Assembly (NCBI RefSeq): GCF_025639885.1
Contig: NZ_CP106737.1
Span: 1-64,000, forward strand
Length of the DNA: 64,000 nt
Reading direction: 5' to 3'
Source of the DNA: Roseovarius pelagicus
GTDB taxonomy: Bacteria > Pseudomonadota > Alphaproteobacteria > Rhodobacterales > Rhodobacteraceae
Below, one piece after another: positions 36,719 to 44,973 of the stretch (its first letter is position 1; the number at the start of each line of letters is the position of its first letter). The translations under genes and the position numbers were made by a program. The notes under the pieces were generated by a model. That model saw only the letters and a list, made by a program, of their open reading frames with translations. It ran no database searches and had not been told where the DNA came from.

Positions 36719-37586
36719 CTTGCGTTCCGCCTGCTAAGTGAATGAACCAGTCGACAACGTAATTGACGCTCACGGTCAACAAAGCAATCGCTAGCGCGGG
36801 AAGCAGAGGAAGCATGCTTCCGTAGGAAATTAGAGTGGAATTTTCGCGCACCATAGCCCCCCAATCTGCAGTCGGTGGCTGAAGGCCCAACCCAAGAAAG
36901 CTAAGCGCGCTGATCAACAGGAAAACAAAGCAGAAGCGCAACCCAAACTCGGCAATCAAGGGGATGGTAACATTGGGCAACACTTCACGTAGAACGATCC
37001 AAGGCAATTTCTCTCCGCGTAGCCGAGCCACCTCAACAAAGTCCGCATGAACCACATTCATTGCAAGCGCGCGTGAAAGCCGAAAAACCCGCGTGCTATC
37101 CACAAACGCAATGACTGCTATCAGCACCGGGATGGAAACGCCGAACATGGTCAGCAGAAACAAGGCGAAGACAAGCTGTGGAATTGCCATGAAGACATCC
37201 GCGCTGCGCGCAAGAATCTCGTCGCCCCAGCCGCCTATGACGACCGCAGAAATGCCCAGAGTACCTCCTATCAAGAAGGCAAGGATCGTGGCCGCCAGCG
37301 CGATTCCCACAGTGTTGCGCGCTCCCCAGAACAGCCGGGACAGCATGTCCCGCCCAAGGTTATCCGTGCCCAGCGGATGCATCCGGCTTGGGAGGTCGAA
37401 CTCCGTACCGACAATCTCTGATTCTCCATAAGGCGCCAGCACCGGGGCGAAAATCGCCACGATCGCATAGGCCAGAATGATCAACAGGCCAAGTTTGGCG
37501 CTCAGCGGCGCCGCACGAATATTGGTAGCGACACGGGCCAGCACGGATGGCTCTGGCTGCGAAAGACTGACGTTTTCATTTGACAT
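36711..37586 (-). CDS. Peptide-type ABC transporter permease, DppC-like
   Basis: A 291-residue inner-membrane protein. I use the start at 37586 (MSNENVSLSQ) because it has a purine-rich GGGAA ahead; the longer frame overlaps the DppB-like gene. The DppC pattern HPLGTDNLGRDMLSRLFWGARNT and the EAA loop (EVARLRGEKLPWIVLREVLPN) are present, with helices matching the copy at 19295. It lies 13 bases after the DppB-like stop and overlaps the ATPase gene by 8 bases. Confidence 0.92.
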   Translation of the reverse strand: MSNENVSLSQPEPSVLARVATNIRAAPLSAKLGLLIILAYAIVAIFAPVLAPYGESEIVGTEFDLPSRMHPLGTDNLGRDMLSRLFWGARNTVGIALAATILAFLIGGTLGISAVVIGGWGDEILARSADVFMAIPQLVFALFLLTMFGVSIPVLIAVIAFVDSTRVFRLSRALAMNVVHADFVEVARLRGEKLPWIVLREVLPNVTIPLIAEFGLRFCFVFLLISALSFLGLGLQPPTADWGAMVRENSTLISYGSMLPLLPALAIALLTVSVNYVVDWFIHLAGGTQDD

Positions 37587-37599
37587 GTCTGGTTCCCGT

Positions 37600-38547
37600 T
37601 CAGCCCTGATGCTGCAGACGCGGGTTTGCAAGCGTTGAAAGAATATCCGCGGTCATGTTGAGCACGACGTAGCTGGCGGCAAAGGCCAGGCTACACGCCT
37701 GAACCACTGGCAAATCGCGCTTTTGCACGCTGTCGACCATTAGCTGCCCCATACCGGGATAAATGAACACGACCTCCACGACGACAACTCCGACGATAAG
37801 CCACGCCATATTCAGGACCACGACGTTGATAATCGGGGCCAGCGCGTTCGGCAGGGCATGATGCAGGACGATCCTGCGCGGACGCACCCCTTTCAACACC
37901 GCCATCTCAATATAGGCGCTGTTCAGGACTCCCAGCAATGCGGCCCGGGACATCCGCATGATATGCGCCTGCACCGCCAACGTCAGAGTCAGCGCAGGCA
38001 GTAAGATGATCTTGATAAGTTCCAGAAGTGTAATGTCGCTGGGCATTTGCGATAGGCTGGGAAACCACCCTAACTCCACCGAAAATATCAGAATTAGGAC
38101 ATATGCGATGAAAAACTCGGGAAACGAAACCAGCGACAGCGCGATAAAGTTGACCGCGCGGTCCAGCAAGGAGCCCTGCGTGAGTGCAGATGCGATTCCA
38201 AGCCCCATGGCCAATGGCACCGCAATGATCGCAGCTGCCCCGGCAAGCTGAAAGGTGTTCCACAGCCGTCCGCCGATCAAAGCGTTGATTTCACGACCGT
38301 TCGCCAAGGAGGTGCCGAAATCGCCCTGTAACACGGCACCCAGCCAATTCAGGTATCGATACCAAAGAGGTTGATCCAGACCCAGTTCTTGCCGGAACGC
38401 GGTTAGTACCTCGGGAGAGGCGGCCTGACCCATCATTTCAGTCGCAATGTCCCCGGGTAACAAGGCGACGCCAAAGAAGATCAGCGTCGTCACGACCCAC
38501 AGAGTTAATGCGCCCAACAAAAGTCGCCGCAAAATAAATTTAGTCAC
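37600..38547 (-). CDS. Peptide-type ABC transporter permease, DppB-like
   Basis: A 315-residue inner-membrane protein. DppB features are LGLDQPLWYRYLNWLGAVLQGDFGTSL (N-terminal periplasmic segment) and the loop AVLKGVRPRRIVLHHALPNALAPIINV. It parallels the copy at 20117 along its length. It follows the alpha/beta hydrolase by 35 bases in the nine-gene operon; together with the DppC-like protein it forms the channel for the solute captured by the binding protein at 41703. Confidence 0.92.
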   Translation of the reverse strand: MTKFILRRLLLGALTLWVVTTLIFFGVALLPGDIATEMMGQAASPEVLTAFRQELGLDQPLWYRYLNWLGAVLQGDFGTSLANGREINALIGGRLWNTFQLAGAAAIIAVPLAMGLGIASALTQGSLLDRAVNFIALSLVSFPEFFIAYVLILIFSVELGWFPSLSQMPSDITLLELIKIILLPALTLTLAVQAHIMRMSRAALLGVLNSAYIEMAVLKGVRPRRIVLHHALPNALAPIINVVVLNMAWLIVGVVVVEVVFIYPGMGQLMVDSVQKRDLPVVQACSLAFAASYVVLNMTADILSTLANPRLQHQG

Positions 38548-38582
38548 GTCACCGCGGCTCCTGGCCTGTCGAGCAGCTGAGA

Positions 38583-39356
38583 TCAGCCAATTTTTTGGTT
38601 AAGGAATGCCTCGACCGGAGGAATCACCCTGTCGGAAGCCTCGATCATGATGGCGTGCTTGAGCCCATCCAGAATGACAAGTTCCGATTGCGGCAATGCC
38701 TCTGCGATCTGCTTGTTCAAGCGCGGATTGCAGCCGCCGTCCAGTTCACCCGTCAAAACTTGCGCCGGAACATCGACTTCATGCAACCACGGTGCCATCT
38801 CGGTATCTGCATAGATATCAAAGACGTTGAGAAAGATATCCGCCGGGGTGGCCAGAACCTGCTGTGCCCGCCATTCGATGACATCGGGATGGGCTTCGGC
38901 GAACGCATCGGTAAACCAACGGCCCGCCAATGTACGCAATACCTGCTCAATTCCTTTCTCACGCATCGCGTCCACGACCGCGCGTACCTTAGCGCTGTCA
39001 TCTTCGGTGCGGAACGCGGCTGTAGACCACAGACCCAGCGACAGAACTTTATCCGGGCAGCGGCGCGCAAACGCAGGTCCAATCATTCCGCCCAGAGAGT
39101 GCCCAGCCACATGTGCCTGATCTATCCCCGCCCGCTCAAACAGAGCCTCCAGATCATCAACCAGATCATCCAGCCCGAAAGCCTCTTTCGGGATCGGAGA
39201 CTGACCGTGACCCCGCAGGTCATAGGTCACACAGGTAAAACGATCCTCAAGCGCGTCGACAATCTTGTCAAAAGCCGCGCGACGGGCGCCGATACCATGG
39301 ATGAAGACCAGATACGGGCCCGTACCGCGGACAGAATAAGCACAATTTACAGCCAC
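38583..39356 (-). CDS. Alpha/beta hydrolase (RutD-like position)
   Basis: A 257-residue hydrolase. The GTG start at 39356 follows AGGAG and gives the usual opening (VNCAYSVRGTGPYLVFIHGIG). The nucleophile elbow is GHSLGGMIG near residue 94, the acid is the Asp in TGELDGGC and the base is the His in LDGLKHAIM, so a full Ser-Asp-His triad is present. It begins 4 bases after the tautomerase stop. Its place beside an LLM enzyme and a flavin reductase recalls RutD in the pyrimidine Rut pathway, though the rest of the operon differs. It would hydrolyse the product of the monooxygenase. Confidence 0.9.
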   Translation of the reverse strand: MAVNCAYSVRGTGPYLVFIHGIGARRAAFDKIVDALEDRFTCVTYDLRGHGQSPIPKEAFGLDDLVDDLEALFERAGIDQAHVAGHSLGGMIGPAFARRCPDKVLSLGLWSTAAFRTEDDSAKVRAVVDAMREKGIEQVLRTLAGRWFTDAFAEAHPDVIEWRAQQVLATPADIFLNVFDIYADTEMAPWLHEVDVPAQVLTGELDGGCNPRLNKQIAEALPQSELVILDGLKHAIMIEASDRVIPPVEAFLNQKIG

Positions 39357-39360
39357 GAGG

Positions 39361-39567
39361 TTACTCCTTCGCCTTTGCCGCAGCGCGATCCGAGACAAGC
39401 TCACCGGAAACGGCCCAGTTGGTTTTTTCCATTTCGTTGAACAGAATAGTCACGCCGCTGGCCGGGCCACCGACGACGTCGATATAGGTGTCTGTCAGCT
39501 TGCGCGCCAGATCGCGTTTGACCTCTTCGGGACGGCCACTGAACATGTCTACTTTGATGATGGGCAT
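39361..39567 (-). CDS. 4-oxalocrotonate tautomerase family protein
   Basis: A 68-residue tautomerase-superfamily protein. Pro at position 2 becomes the N-terminal catalytic base after Met removal (MPIIKVDMFSGR), and the family's VTILFNEMEKTNWAVSGEL segment is intact. These enzymes form hexamers that move double bonds in keto/enol acids. It lies 20 bases after the LLM gene and 4 before the hydrolase, so it probably isomerises an oxygenated intermediate. RGRP-type substrates cannot be inferred. Confidence 0.9.
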   Translation of the reverse strand: MPIIKVDMFSGRPEEVKRDLARKLTDTYIDVVGGPASGVTILFNEMEKTNWAVSGELVSDRAAAKAKE

Positions 39568-39587
39568 TTGATTTTCTCCTATGGATT

Positions 39588-40622
39588 TCAGGCGACGGAT
39601 GTGGCGATCGGCTGCGAAAAATGCCGCATCACGTCCTCGGCAAAGTATTGCATCATGTCCAATGTTTCCTGATGCGTCTGGCCAAAGCCGCAGGACATGA
39701 TGATTTCATCGATTCCGGTTTCCGCATAGAAACCCAGTCGGTCGATCATCTCGTCACGTTCGCAAATCAGAAGGCTCCGGCTCAGATCTTCCATTGAGCG
39801 GTTCTTGCGAATGGGCTCGATCTGGCCATTTTGCACAATGCCGGGACCGGTAAATACATTGTCGAACCGATCATAATAATCCGCCGCTTTTTCCAGCATG
39901 CGCTGTTTCTCGGCGGCGTTGCGAACAAGGAAAATGCTGCGCTGAAGCGAAAGGCTGGTCTCCTTACCTGCAGCGCGCGCCTTTTCTTCGCCGCGCTTAA
40001 AGGCGTTGACCTGATCCAACAGTACAGCATCATCAGCAGCAAGTGGTGTCGTCTGCACAAGGTATCCCTTGCCGGCCACAGCTTCGATACCACCCGGAGC
40101 CATCACAGCCAGCATGAGGGGAATTTTACCTTCGGGGCGGGGCATCACGGTAAGCGGTTCAAAATTGTAATGGGTACCGTTCCAGGAAACCTCTTCCTCA
40201 GCTAACAGTTTTTCTAGTACTTGTAAGGATTCATCGAATACTTCCCGGCTCTGCGAAATGTCTCGGTCGAGGCGCCCTAATTCATAGCCGAACGCCCCAC
40301 GCCCAACACCGACAACCAACCGATCGTCGCATAGGGCCTGAGCCTGAATGATCTCGCCCGCAAAAATACGCATGTCATGCAGGGGCAGCACACAAATCGA
40401 AGTGACCAGTTTAACATGCTTGGTTAGCGACGCGATGCGTACGGCCAACTGCAACGGTGCTGGCACCAGCAGGATGTTGATCAAATGGTGCTCAGGGATC
40501 GATACTCCCTTGTAGCCCAGATTGTCCGCATGGACCGCTTGATCAATCATGTTCTGATACATTTTCCGACCGCCATAGGACGGATCAGGCAGATAGCTCG
40601 ATAGAAAGTGATTAAAGTCCAT
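39588..40622 (-). CDS. Luciferase-like (LLM) flavin-dependent monooxygenase, paralog 2
   Basis: A 344-residue LLM enzyme with SIPEHHLINILLVPAPLQL near residues 41-59, ICVLPLHDMRIFAGEI, LVVGVGRGAFGYELGRL and the signature YYDRFDNVFTGPG. It is closer to paralog 1 than to paralogs 3-5. It lies 35 bases after the flavin reductase gene, which would feed it reduced FMN, and before the tautomerase and hydrolase. Together they form the oxygenation core of the nine-gene operon. The substrate is unknown. Confidence 0.9.
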   Translation of the reverse strand: MDFNHFLSSYLPDPSYGGRKMYQNMIDQAVHADNLGYKGVSIPEHHLINILLVPAPLQLAVRIASLTKHVKLVTSICVLPLHDMRIFAGEIIQAQALCDDRLVVGVGRGAFGYELGRLDRDISQSREVFDESLQVLEKLLAEEEVSWNGTHYNFEPLTVMPRPEGKIPLMLAVMAPGGIEAVAGKGYLVQTTPLAADDAVLLDQVNAFKRGEEKARAAGKETSLSLQRSIFLVRNAAEKQRMLEKAADYYDRFDNVFTGPGIVQNGQIEPIRKNRSMEDLSRSLLICERDEMIDRLGFYAETGIDEIIMSCGFGQTHQETLDMMQYFAEDVMRHFSQPIATSVA

Positions 40623-40657
40623 CTTCGTGGCTCCTTCGGTACAAAAAGACTGTCCAT

Positions 40658-41674
40658 TCAGCCAACATCGGCGTTCCAGTCGATCCAGTGGCGCGGGGCC
40701 AAGGACAGCGCAGCCACCCGTCCACCATCAGGCGTGTCGCAATACAGGCCGCTGACACCCGCCTGCTTTTCACGGAAATACCGGCTCAACATACCCGAGG
40801 GCAGTTCACCCGGCACCAGATCCCAGGGCGCGTCGTCGGCGCCCAGGAACACAAGCTCTGTCCCATCCATCAAAGTCTGGACGTGTGCGCCCTGATTTTC
40901 GGGCGCACCCTCAAGCCGCATTGTGTAGACCATGGTCGTGGCCGCGGCACCTGGCTCCTGATAGACTGAATAGACAAAATCCGCCTCGGCGCTCAGCCCA
41001 AACCGTGTAAAGAGCTGGGACAAGGCAGCACCATGTCGCGTATCTCCCGTCAGGGAGACCGACGGCACCTCGTAATGTTGGGCACCCGGACGACGCAACA
41101 GCATGACCTTTCCGGCATGCTCCAACAGACCCGCCACTCGCAGAGCCGAGCCGCTTTCTTCCAGCGTTTCCTCTGCCAGGCCAAAGGACACATAGCGTCC
41201 TCCGTGAAACCCAAGCGGCCGCCCTGCGCCGGTAGCGAATTGCACGACGCGCCCAATCAGAATCAAATGGTCACCGGCAACCACCTTTTCATGCGCGTCG
41301 CAGATCAACGTTGACAAGCTGTGCCCGACATATGGCACGTCACTACCATGCAGACCCGAGATCGCAGCGCTCTTTTCGGCCCCGGGTGAGGCAAAGACCG
41401 TCGAGAGATGCTTTTGCCAGTCACCCAGAATGTTGATCGAAAAGGATTTACTGGCCGCGAATTCCTCGTAACTGGCCGCCTTATCCCCCAAACAGACCAG
41501 CACAAGCGGCGGGTCCAGAGAGACAGACGTAAACGAATTGGCTGTAAAGGCACGCGGCACGCTATCACTGCCCCGAGTTGCGACAATCGTCACCCCGGAC
41601 AGAAAGCTGCCTAGAATGTCGCGCAATTCACGCTTGTGAACCTGCGCGGCATCAGTCCAAACGGTGGCGATCAT
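40658..41674 (-). CDS. Flavin reductase with C-terminal Nudix-like domain
   Basis: A 338-residue two-domain protein. Residues 1-170 are the flavin reductase (RutF/HpaC type) domain: FLSGVTIVATRGSDSVPRAFTANSF, SLDPPLVLVCL, FSINILGDWQK and FHGGRYVSF. Residues about 185-310 have a Nudix-like fold pattern (ALRVAGLLEHAGKVMLLRR, then a stretch ending QLFTRFGLSAE), but the REXXEE catalytic residues of the Nudix box are absent, so hydrolysis is unlikely and a sensor or scaffold role is possible. It supplies reduced flavin to the LLM enzyme that follows. Stand-alone reductases at 50618 and 58436 lack this tail. Confidence 0.82.
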   Translation of the reverse strand: MIATVWTDAAQVHKRELRDILGSFLSGVTIVATRGSDSVPRAFTANSFTSVSLDPPLVLVCLGDKAASYEEFAASKSFSINILGDWQKHLSTVFASPGAEKSAAISGLHGSDVPYVGHSLSTLICDAHEKVVAGDHLILIGRVVQFATGAGRPLGFHGGRYVSFGLAEETLEESGSALRVAGLLEHAGKVMLLRRPGAQHYEVPSVSLTGDTRHGAALSQLFTRFGLSAEADFVYSVYQEPGAAATTMVYTMRLEGAPENQGAHVQTLMDGTELVFLGADDAPWDLVPGELPSGMLSRYFREKQAGVSGLYCDTPDGGRVAALSLAPRHWIDWNADVG

Positions 41675-41702
41675 CAGAATTCTCCTTCGTTCATCAGGGC
41701 GG

Positions 41703-43286
41703 TCAGGCCGTGACCCACCAACGCTCGATCGCCTTCATACCATCCATTGGCAGATCCCGGTTGACCGCCTCCGGCGTTCCGACACCATCAGACAGGCCCA
41801 AAACATAATTCATGAACATTGGCACAACCGTGCCGCCATCCTCATGGAGGACCGCCTGCATCTCTGCGTACATGTTTTTGCGAAGGCTCTCGTCGAACTC
41901 TGTCCGGGCAGTGACAAGTAGTTCGTTAAACCGGCCGTTCTGCCAGTTAGTATCGCCGAACGACGCACCCTCGGCGTAAATCAGCGAAAAGATCGCATCA
42001 GGCGTAGGGCGTCCCGTCCAGTAGCACATACAAAAAGGCTTCTTGGACCAGACATTGCTCCAGTATCCATCATTGGGCTCCCGGACGACGTTGATATCGA
42101 TACCTGCCACAGCCGCCGATTCACGGAACAGGACCGCCCCGTCCACCGCACCGGCAAAAGCCGCATCCGCTGCTGAAATGTCCAACGAAATCGTGTCAAA
42201 CCCTGCTGCTTTCAGGTGAAACTTTGCCTTGTCCGGATCGTAGAGTCGCTGTTCCAGCTCAGAATTCGCAAATTTCTGGCTGGCCGGAATAGGATGATCG
42301 TTACCAACAGACCCATGACCACGAAGCAATGTTTCCACCCACTGTTCACGGTTGATCGCATACTTGAGCGCCTTGCGCAGATCGAGATTGTCGAACGGCT
42401 GAACATTTGTCAGCATCGGCATGGTGGCGTGCTGATACCCCTCGACCTCCATGATGCGAACGCCCGCCTTGCGCTGAAACAGAGACAAGGTTTTCAGATC
42501 GACCCGGTTCATGGCGTCGATCTGTCCAGTCAGCAGGGCGTTTTGACGCGCAGTCACATCGTTGATCGCGAGCAGATGAACCTCGTCCGCATGGGCACGA
42601 CCCTCTTTCCAGTAATTCTGGAAACGGGTCGCTTCGGCGCTGACACCAGCCTCGAAATGCTTCAACACATAGCCGCCGGTTCCAAGACCAGACTGCCAGT
42701 CGACCGTGCCGTCGTCGTTGGTCGGCATGATGCCGACATGATAATCTGACAGAAGCACCGGAAGGTCGACGTTGCCTTCCGCAAGGGTGATACGCAACGC
42801 ATCGCCGTCGGCCCGAACCTCCTCGATCTGCTGAAAGATGGATTTGGCCAACGAGGTCGATTCAGGCCCACGATGATGGTTGATCGAAGCGATGACATCG
42901 TTCACCGTCATTGTTCGACCATTGTGGAATTCGACACCCTTGCGCAGTTTGAATGTCCAGACACGCGCATCACTTGAGGCATCCCAGCTTTCTGCCAGTT
43001 CGCCGGTGGGGTTCGCGTTTTCATCCAACTCTACTAAGCCGTTGCGCAGACCACCATAGGTCAATAGCATCATGAAATCATCCCAGGCCAGGCCGGGATC
43101 AAGGCTATCTGTGGTGTTAGCCCCCGCCAACCCAAAGCGTAGAGTCCCGCCCCTTTGCGGTCCCTCTCTGGAGAAAGCCGGCGACGCACCGATCCCGCCG
43201 AGCAAGCCGGTCATAGCCCCGCCCCCCAGCCCCTGAAGAAACCCGCGCCGGGGCATGCCAGTATGAGATTTGCGATCCCTTGTCAT
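41703..43286 (-). CDS. Extracellular solute-binding protein, family 5 (DppA-like)
   Basis: A 527-residue periplasmic receptor. The start at 43286 follows GGAGGAGGAAG and begins a twin-arginine-like signal (PRRGFLQGLGGGAMTGLLGG, then SPAFSREGPQRGG). Family segments parallel the copy at 21157: TLRFGLAGANTTDSLDPG, VWTFKLRKGVEFHNGR, ALKYAINREQWVETLLRGHG. It is the first gene of the nine-gene operon, 18 bases downstream of the twin operator at 43304-43364. It gathers the solute that the operon then catabolises. Confidence 0.92.
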   Translation of the reverse strand: MTRDRKSHTGMPRRGFLQGLGGGAMTGLLGGIGASPAFSREGPQRGGTLRFGLAGANTTDSLDPGLAWDDFMMLLTYGGLRNGLVELDENANPTGELAESWDASSDARVWTFKLRKGVEFHNGRTMTVNDVIASINHHRGPESTSLAKSIFQQIEEVRADGDALRITLAEGNVDLPVLLSDYHVGIMPTNDDGTVDWQSGLGTGGYVLKHFEAGVSAEATRFQNYWKEGRAHADEVHLLAINDVTARQNALLTGQIDAMNRVDLKTLSLFQRKAGVRIMEVEGYQHATMPMLTNVQPFDNLDLRKALKYAINREQWVETLLRGHGSVGNDHPIPASQKFANSELEQRLYDPDKAKFHLKAAGFDTISLDISAADAAFAGAVDGAVLFRESAAVAGIDINVVREPNDGYWSNVWSKKPFCMCYWTGRPTPDAIFSLIYAEGASFGDTNWQNGRFNELLVTARTEFDESLRKNMYAEMQAVLHEDGGTVVPMFMNYVLGLSDGVGTPEAVNRDLPMDGMKAIERWWVTA

Positions 43287-43303
43287 TGTCTTCCTCCTCC
43301 ACA

Positions 43304-43364
43304 GACAATTACCGTACATATGTACGATTTTTCCAAACCGTACAAATGTACAGTCATAATTGTC
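43304..43364. promoter_or_regulatory. Twin palindromic operator between the nine-gene operon and its TetR gene
   Basis: The perfect 14-bp palindrome CGTACATATGTACG (43313-43326) and a near copy CGTACAAATGTACA (43339-43352) lie 26 bases apart centre to centre. They are framed by outer arms GACAATTA (43304-43311) and TAATTGTC (43357-43364). The block lies in the 140-base divergent promoter region, 18 bases from the binding-protein start and 63 from the TetR start. Two-site divergent control by the adjacent TetR protein is the simplest reading. Confidence 0.78.
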
Positions 43365-43426
43365 AAGCGGCATGTGCAAAGATGACGCGACAAGTTTGCT
43401 TGCGCTTTTGGCGTGAGCCGTCCTAG

Positions 43427-44065
43427 ATGTTGTCTATGTCTACAACGCGCACCCGCACAAAAAACTTGCCCCCCGAAGAGCGCAAAAAGCAGATTATTAT
43501 CGCGGCGCTGACCTGTCTGGGCCGCGATGGGCACGCCAAGCTGACTGCTCGGAAACTCGCCAAGGAAGCCCAAACCTCTCTTGGAAATATTACCTATCAC
43601 TTCACCGACATGCGCGAGATTCTGGTTGAAACCTACCGATATGCCTCCCGCCGCCTGCTTGAAGCATCTGAAAGCAGCCTTGGAACCTCGGATCTTTCCG
43701 CACAAGAGCGCTTACGCACTTTTTTGGAGGCAGGGTTCAGCGAAGAATTTCTGGACAAAGGCTATACTGCCATGCGCATCGACCTATGGTCAGCCGCGCT
43801 GCATTATGACGAAGTACGGCATGTCGAACGCGAACTTTATCAAGGCTATCGTGATCAGCTTTCAAATCTGATTGCTGCCGTCCGGGCAGAATGTTCCGAC
43901 GGCTTTGGAAACCATATCTCTTTGGTTGACGTCATTATGGCGACGCTTGATGGTCTTTGGCTAGACTGGATGCGCCGTGAAGACAATCTGTCCGTGCGCG
44001 CCGCTTTGGACCTCTGCATGCAACTTGCACTTGCTCCGCCCCTTACCCCCGAGGGGGGTAATTAA
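43427..44065 (+). CDS. TetR-family regulator (BetI-like) of the nine-gene operon
   Basis: A 212-residue repressor. The helix-turn-helix spans about residues 18-65 (RKKQIIIAALTCLGRDGHAKL, then ARKLAKEAQTSLGNITYHF), and the C-terminal domain has the BetI-like pattern ending LDGLWLDWMRRED. It is divergent from the nine-gene operon, and a twin palindromic operator lies between. A decayed homologue of its C-terminal third lies at 51649-51897, next to a second LLM/flavin reductase pair. The inducer is presumably the transported solute or an early product. Confidence 0.9.
   Translation: MLSMSTTRTRTKNLPPEERKKQIIIAALTCLGRDGHAKLTARKLAKEAQTSLGNITYHFTDMREILVETYRYASRRLLEASESSLGTSDLSAQERLRTFLEAGFSEEFLDKGYTAMRIDLWSAALHYDEVRHVERELYQGYRDQLSNLIAAVRAECSDGFGNHISLVDVIMATLDGLWLDWMRREDNLSVRAALDLCMQLALAPPLTPEGGN
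44043..44061. terminator. Hairpin at the TetR stop
   Basis: TTACCCCC / GGGGGTAA around a 3-base loop, overlapping the TetR stop and followed by no clear T-run. It could end the TetR transcript. Weak call. Confidence 0.35.
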
Positions 44066-44092
44066 CGGAAGAATCGCAGCGTACGTCAGTGT

Positions 44093-44276
44093 CTGAATTT
44101 CGGACGGTAGTTCACGATGACCCGGTGTCCGCCTAACCGAACGATCAGTCGCTTAGGGAAACGTCGCACGACCGTGGCATTGCGTTGCTATTACATGAGG
44201 ATATCAAGCATGTCCCCATTCGCATCGACTGCCCACCATAGCCAGAATTTTACGCCACTGATCGCGCATTGGCGTT
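44093..44276 (-). mobile_element. IS6-family transposase remnant (middle part)
   Basis: Minus-strand reading gives ISGVKFWLWWAVDANGDMLDIL, two stops, QRNATVV, then RRFPKRL and GGHRVIVNYR. It matches the catalytic-domain stretch NGVKHWLWRVVDADGAVLDIL...QFGHSRIVITD of the intact IS6 copy at 45019. Both ends of the gene are missing and stops interrupt it. It abuts the stop of the beta-keto acid cleavage fragment. Confidence 0.75.
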
Positions 44277-44277
44277 A

Positions 44278-44973
44278 TCATGGCGCTAGTAGCCTGAGAT
44301 TCAATATCTCTCGCGTCTCTGCGGGTGTCGCAACTTGGAAACCCATATTTTCAAGAATTGAACGTCCCCGCTCGACAAGCTGCCCGTTTGTCGCGAACAC
44401 TCCGCGCGACAGATAGAGGTTGTCCTCCAGTCCGACGCGCACGTTGCCACCCAACAGCGCCGCTTGCGCCAGCATCGGCATCTGATTTCGACCCAGACCA
44501 AAAGCGGCCCAGACTGCATTCTCAGGCAAAAGACCGCGATGATACAGGACCGTCTCCGTATCCGTCGGCGCGCACCATTTGACGCCGGTTACCATTTGGA
44601 TCAGGGGCGGGCCGTCGATCAAGCCTTCGGAAATGAGCTGCTTGGAAAATTCGATATCTCCGGCGGAAAACACCTCAAGTTCCGGTTTAACACCAAGCTC
44701 TTGAAAGCGTTTTGCAAGGCCGCGAAGCGTGCGTGTCGTATTGAGGTAGACATACTCCAGGTCACCTTCGATCTGGTTCCCCGTGGTCACGTCGATTGAC
44801 GCAATTTCAGGTAGCAGTTGCTCGATATGAGCGACGCGGTCTGATAGATTGGCGACATCACTTTCGGGCAAAGCCTTGCTTTCATCCTCGGGGTTCGGCA
44901 GAAAAACAGCGCCTGCACCACAGGTTATGTTCAGGACGATATCAACACCGGTAGCTCGGATACGTTCCACTGG
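44278..44973 (-). pseudogene. Beta-keto acid cleavage enzyme (BKACE/DUF849), N-terminus lost to an IS6 element
   Basis: About 230 C-terminal residues of a BKACE-family protein (LNITCGAGAVFLPNPED, IASIDVTTGN, VFSAGDIEFSKQLI, GLLPENAVWAAFGLGRNQMPMLAQA, GLEDNLYLSRGVFATNGQLV). BKACEs cleave a beta-keto acid with acetyl-CoA. The first 75 or so residues, including the metal-binding HxH of the family, are replaced by the end of the IS6 element that starts at 44974, and the frame then reads nonsense from the IS. The protein cannot be active. Its presence suggests that a beta-keto intermediate was once handled by the neighbouring catabolic genes. Confidence 0.85.
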
